Part shown: in pieces, positions 46,449 to 46,974 of the stretch | Layout: every line of letters starts with the position of its first letter | Position numbering within the stretch: the first letter of the stretch is position 1 | NCBI GenBank assembly: GCA_012031415.1 | Contig: JAAUTN010000013.1 | Span: 1 to 46,974 of the forward strand | Length of the DNA stretch: 46,974 nt | Direction: 5' to 3' | From: Leptolyngbyaceae cyanobacterium SM1_4_3 | GTDB lineage: Bacteria > Cyanobacteriota > Cyanobacteriia > Elainellales > Elainellaceae | Translations under genes and position numbers: made by a program | The notes under the pieces: generated by a model | Database searches by the model: none | Seen by the model: the letters and a program-made list of their open reading frames with translations, nothing else | What the model was told of the DNA's origin: nothing

Positions 46449-46974
46449 ATGAATGCCCATGAACTTTTGGAACGATATGCCGTAGGTGAGCGAAACTTTG
46501 ACACTGTAGACTTGAGCGGAACTTACTTGCGAGGTGCAGATCTGCGCGGTATAGATTTGAAAAAGGCAATTTTATATGAGGCCGATTTAAGTGGAGCCTA
46601 TTTAGTTGGGGCAGAGCTAAACGGGGTCGTATTAAGGGAAGCAAACCTGAATGGCGCACGGCTGAGTGGCGCACATTTAGTTGGGGCAGATTTGAGTAAA
46701 GCAAGTTTGGTGGGCGCAGATTTGAGCGGCACAACGCTATGGAGAGCTACCCTGAGGCGGACAAATCTCTCTGGCGCAAACCTGAATCGAGCTAGCTTAA
46801 ACGAAGCAAACTTATCAGAAGCAGTCCTGACTTCGGTTGATCTCAGAGATGCACGTCTGGCTGGGCGAATTTAACCGGAGCAAATTTGAGTGAAGCAACC
46901 CTAGCTAAGGCAGATTTGAGTAAAGCCAAACTGGTTTTGGCTAGCTTATGTGGTGCTGATTTAGAGCGGGCAAA
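46449..46974 (+). CDS. Pentapeptide-repeat protein (runs off the window, frameshift)
   Basis: Begins MNAHELLERYAVGERNFDTV and continues in A(D/N)LxG pentapeptides (for example LSGTYLRGADLRGIDLKKA and LVGADLSKASLVGADLSG), which fold into a right-handed quadrilateral beta-helix. Near 46863 the frame ends in GRI and stop. One extra G there gives LAGANLTGANLSEATLAKAD and continues to the window edge, so one base of a G run appears to be missing. The function of these proteins is mostly unknown. Type CDS is kept because the rest is outside. Confidence 0.8.

Overview
The window is chromosomal DNA from a cyanobacterium. It carries photosystem genes (psbB, psbT, psaK), a high-light-inducible protein, the sulfolipid pair sqdB-sqdX, many copies of the HIP1 octamer GCGATCGC, and the psbB-psbT-nrdR-rpsA and HAD-metK neighbourhoods common in filamentous cyanobacteria. 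No ribosomal RNA or species-specific marker is present, so the genus cannot be named; gene content fits a Leptolyngbya-like filamentous lineage (inference).

Layout. 1-905: start of an AraC-type regulator cut by the window edge, then a repeat-rich gap with a 198-bp inverted-repeat element, a 21-bp tandem array and a MITE inserted in that array. 906-11121: hydroxyacid dehydrogenase-like oxidoreductase, sqdB and sqdX, mtnP, a Tab2-like gene, a DUF6887-like small gene, a glucan phosphorylase and a class A beta-lactamase-like serine hydrolase. 11122-15846: repeats, small membrane proteins, a coiled-coil protein and a CPBP-family protease gene. 15847-21581: a two-domain histidine phosphatase with a divergent dihydroorotase directly behind it, psaK, an endonuclease III, small proteins and an HLIP. 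22148-27918: a MerR regulator, tRNA-Val(CAC), then a segment bounded by the tRNA and a 33-bp copy of its 3' end. 28038-37567: saccharopine-dehydrogenase-like protein, inositol-phosphatase family protein, lipoprotein sugar dehydrogenase, EamA transporter, GT25-like protein, cutA and a PEP-CTERM protein. 37669-44088: metK, a HAD phosphatase, rpsA, nrdR, psbT, psbB, all on the minus strand. 45327-46974: a Dps-like ferritin, a Rieske ferredoxin and a pentapeptide-repeat protein running off the edge.

Three themes stand out. (1) The 4.8-kb segment between tRNA-Val and its partial copy looks like the remnant of a tRNA-targeted island; three of its five genes are broken, two of them by in-frame stops. 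(2) Across the window eight frameshifts all need one added base to be repaired, which points to deletion-type sequence errors, gene decay, or both; no housekeeping gene is affected. (3) Intergenic spaces hold several small repeat families: three unrelated 21-bp tandem arrays, two TA-flanked MITE families that have inserted into such arrays, 33-bp hairpins and longer inverted-repeat elements.

Genes that plausibly act together: sqdB+sqdX (sulfoquinovosyl diacylglycerol synthesis), psbB+psbT (photosystem II core) beside nrdR and rpsA, the phosphatase-dihydroorotase pair, and the ferritin-Rieske pair (possible iron storage and reductive release).
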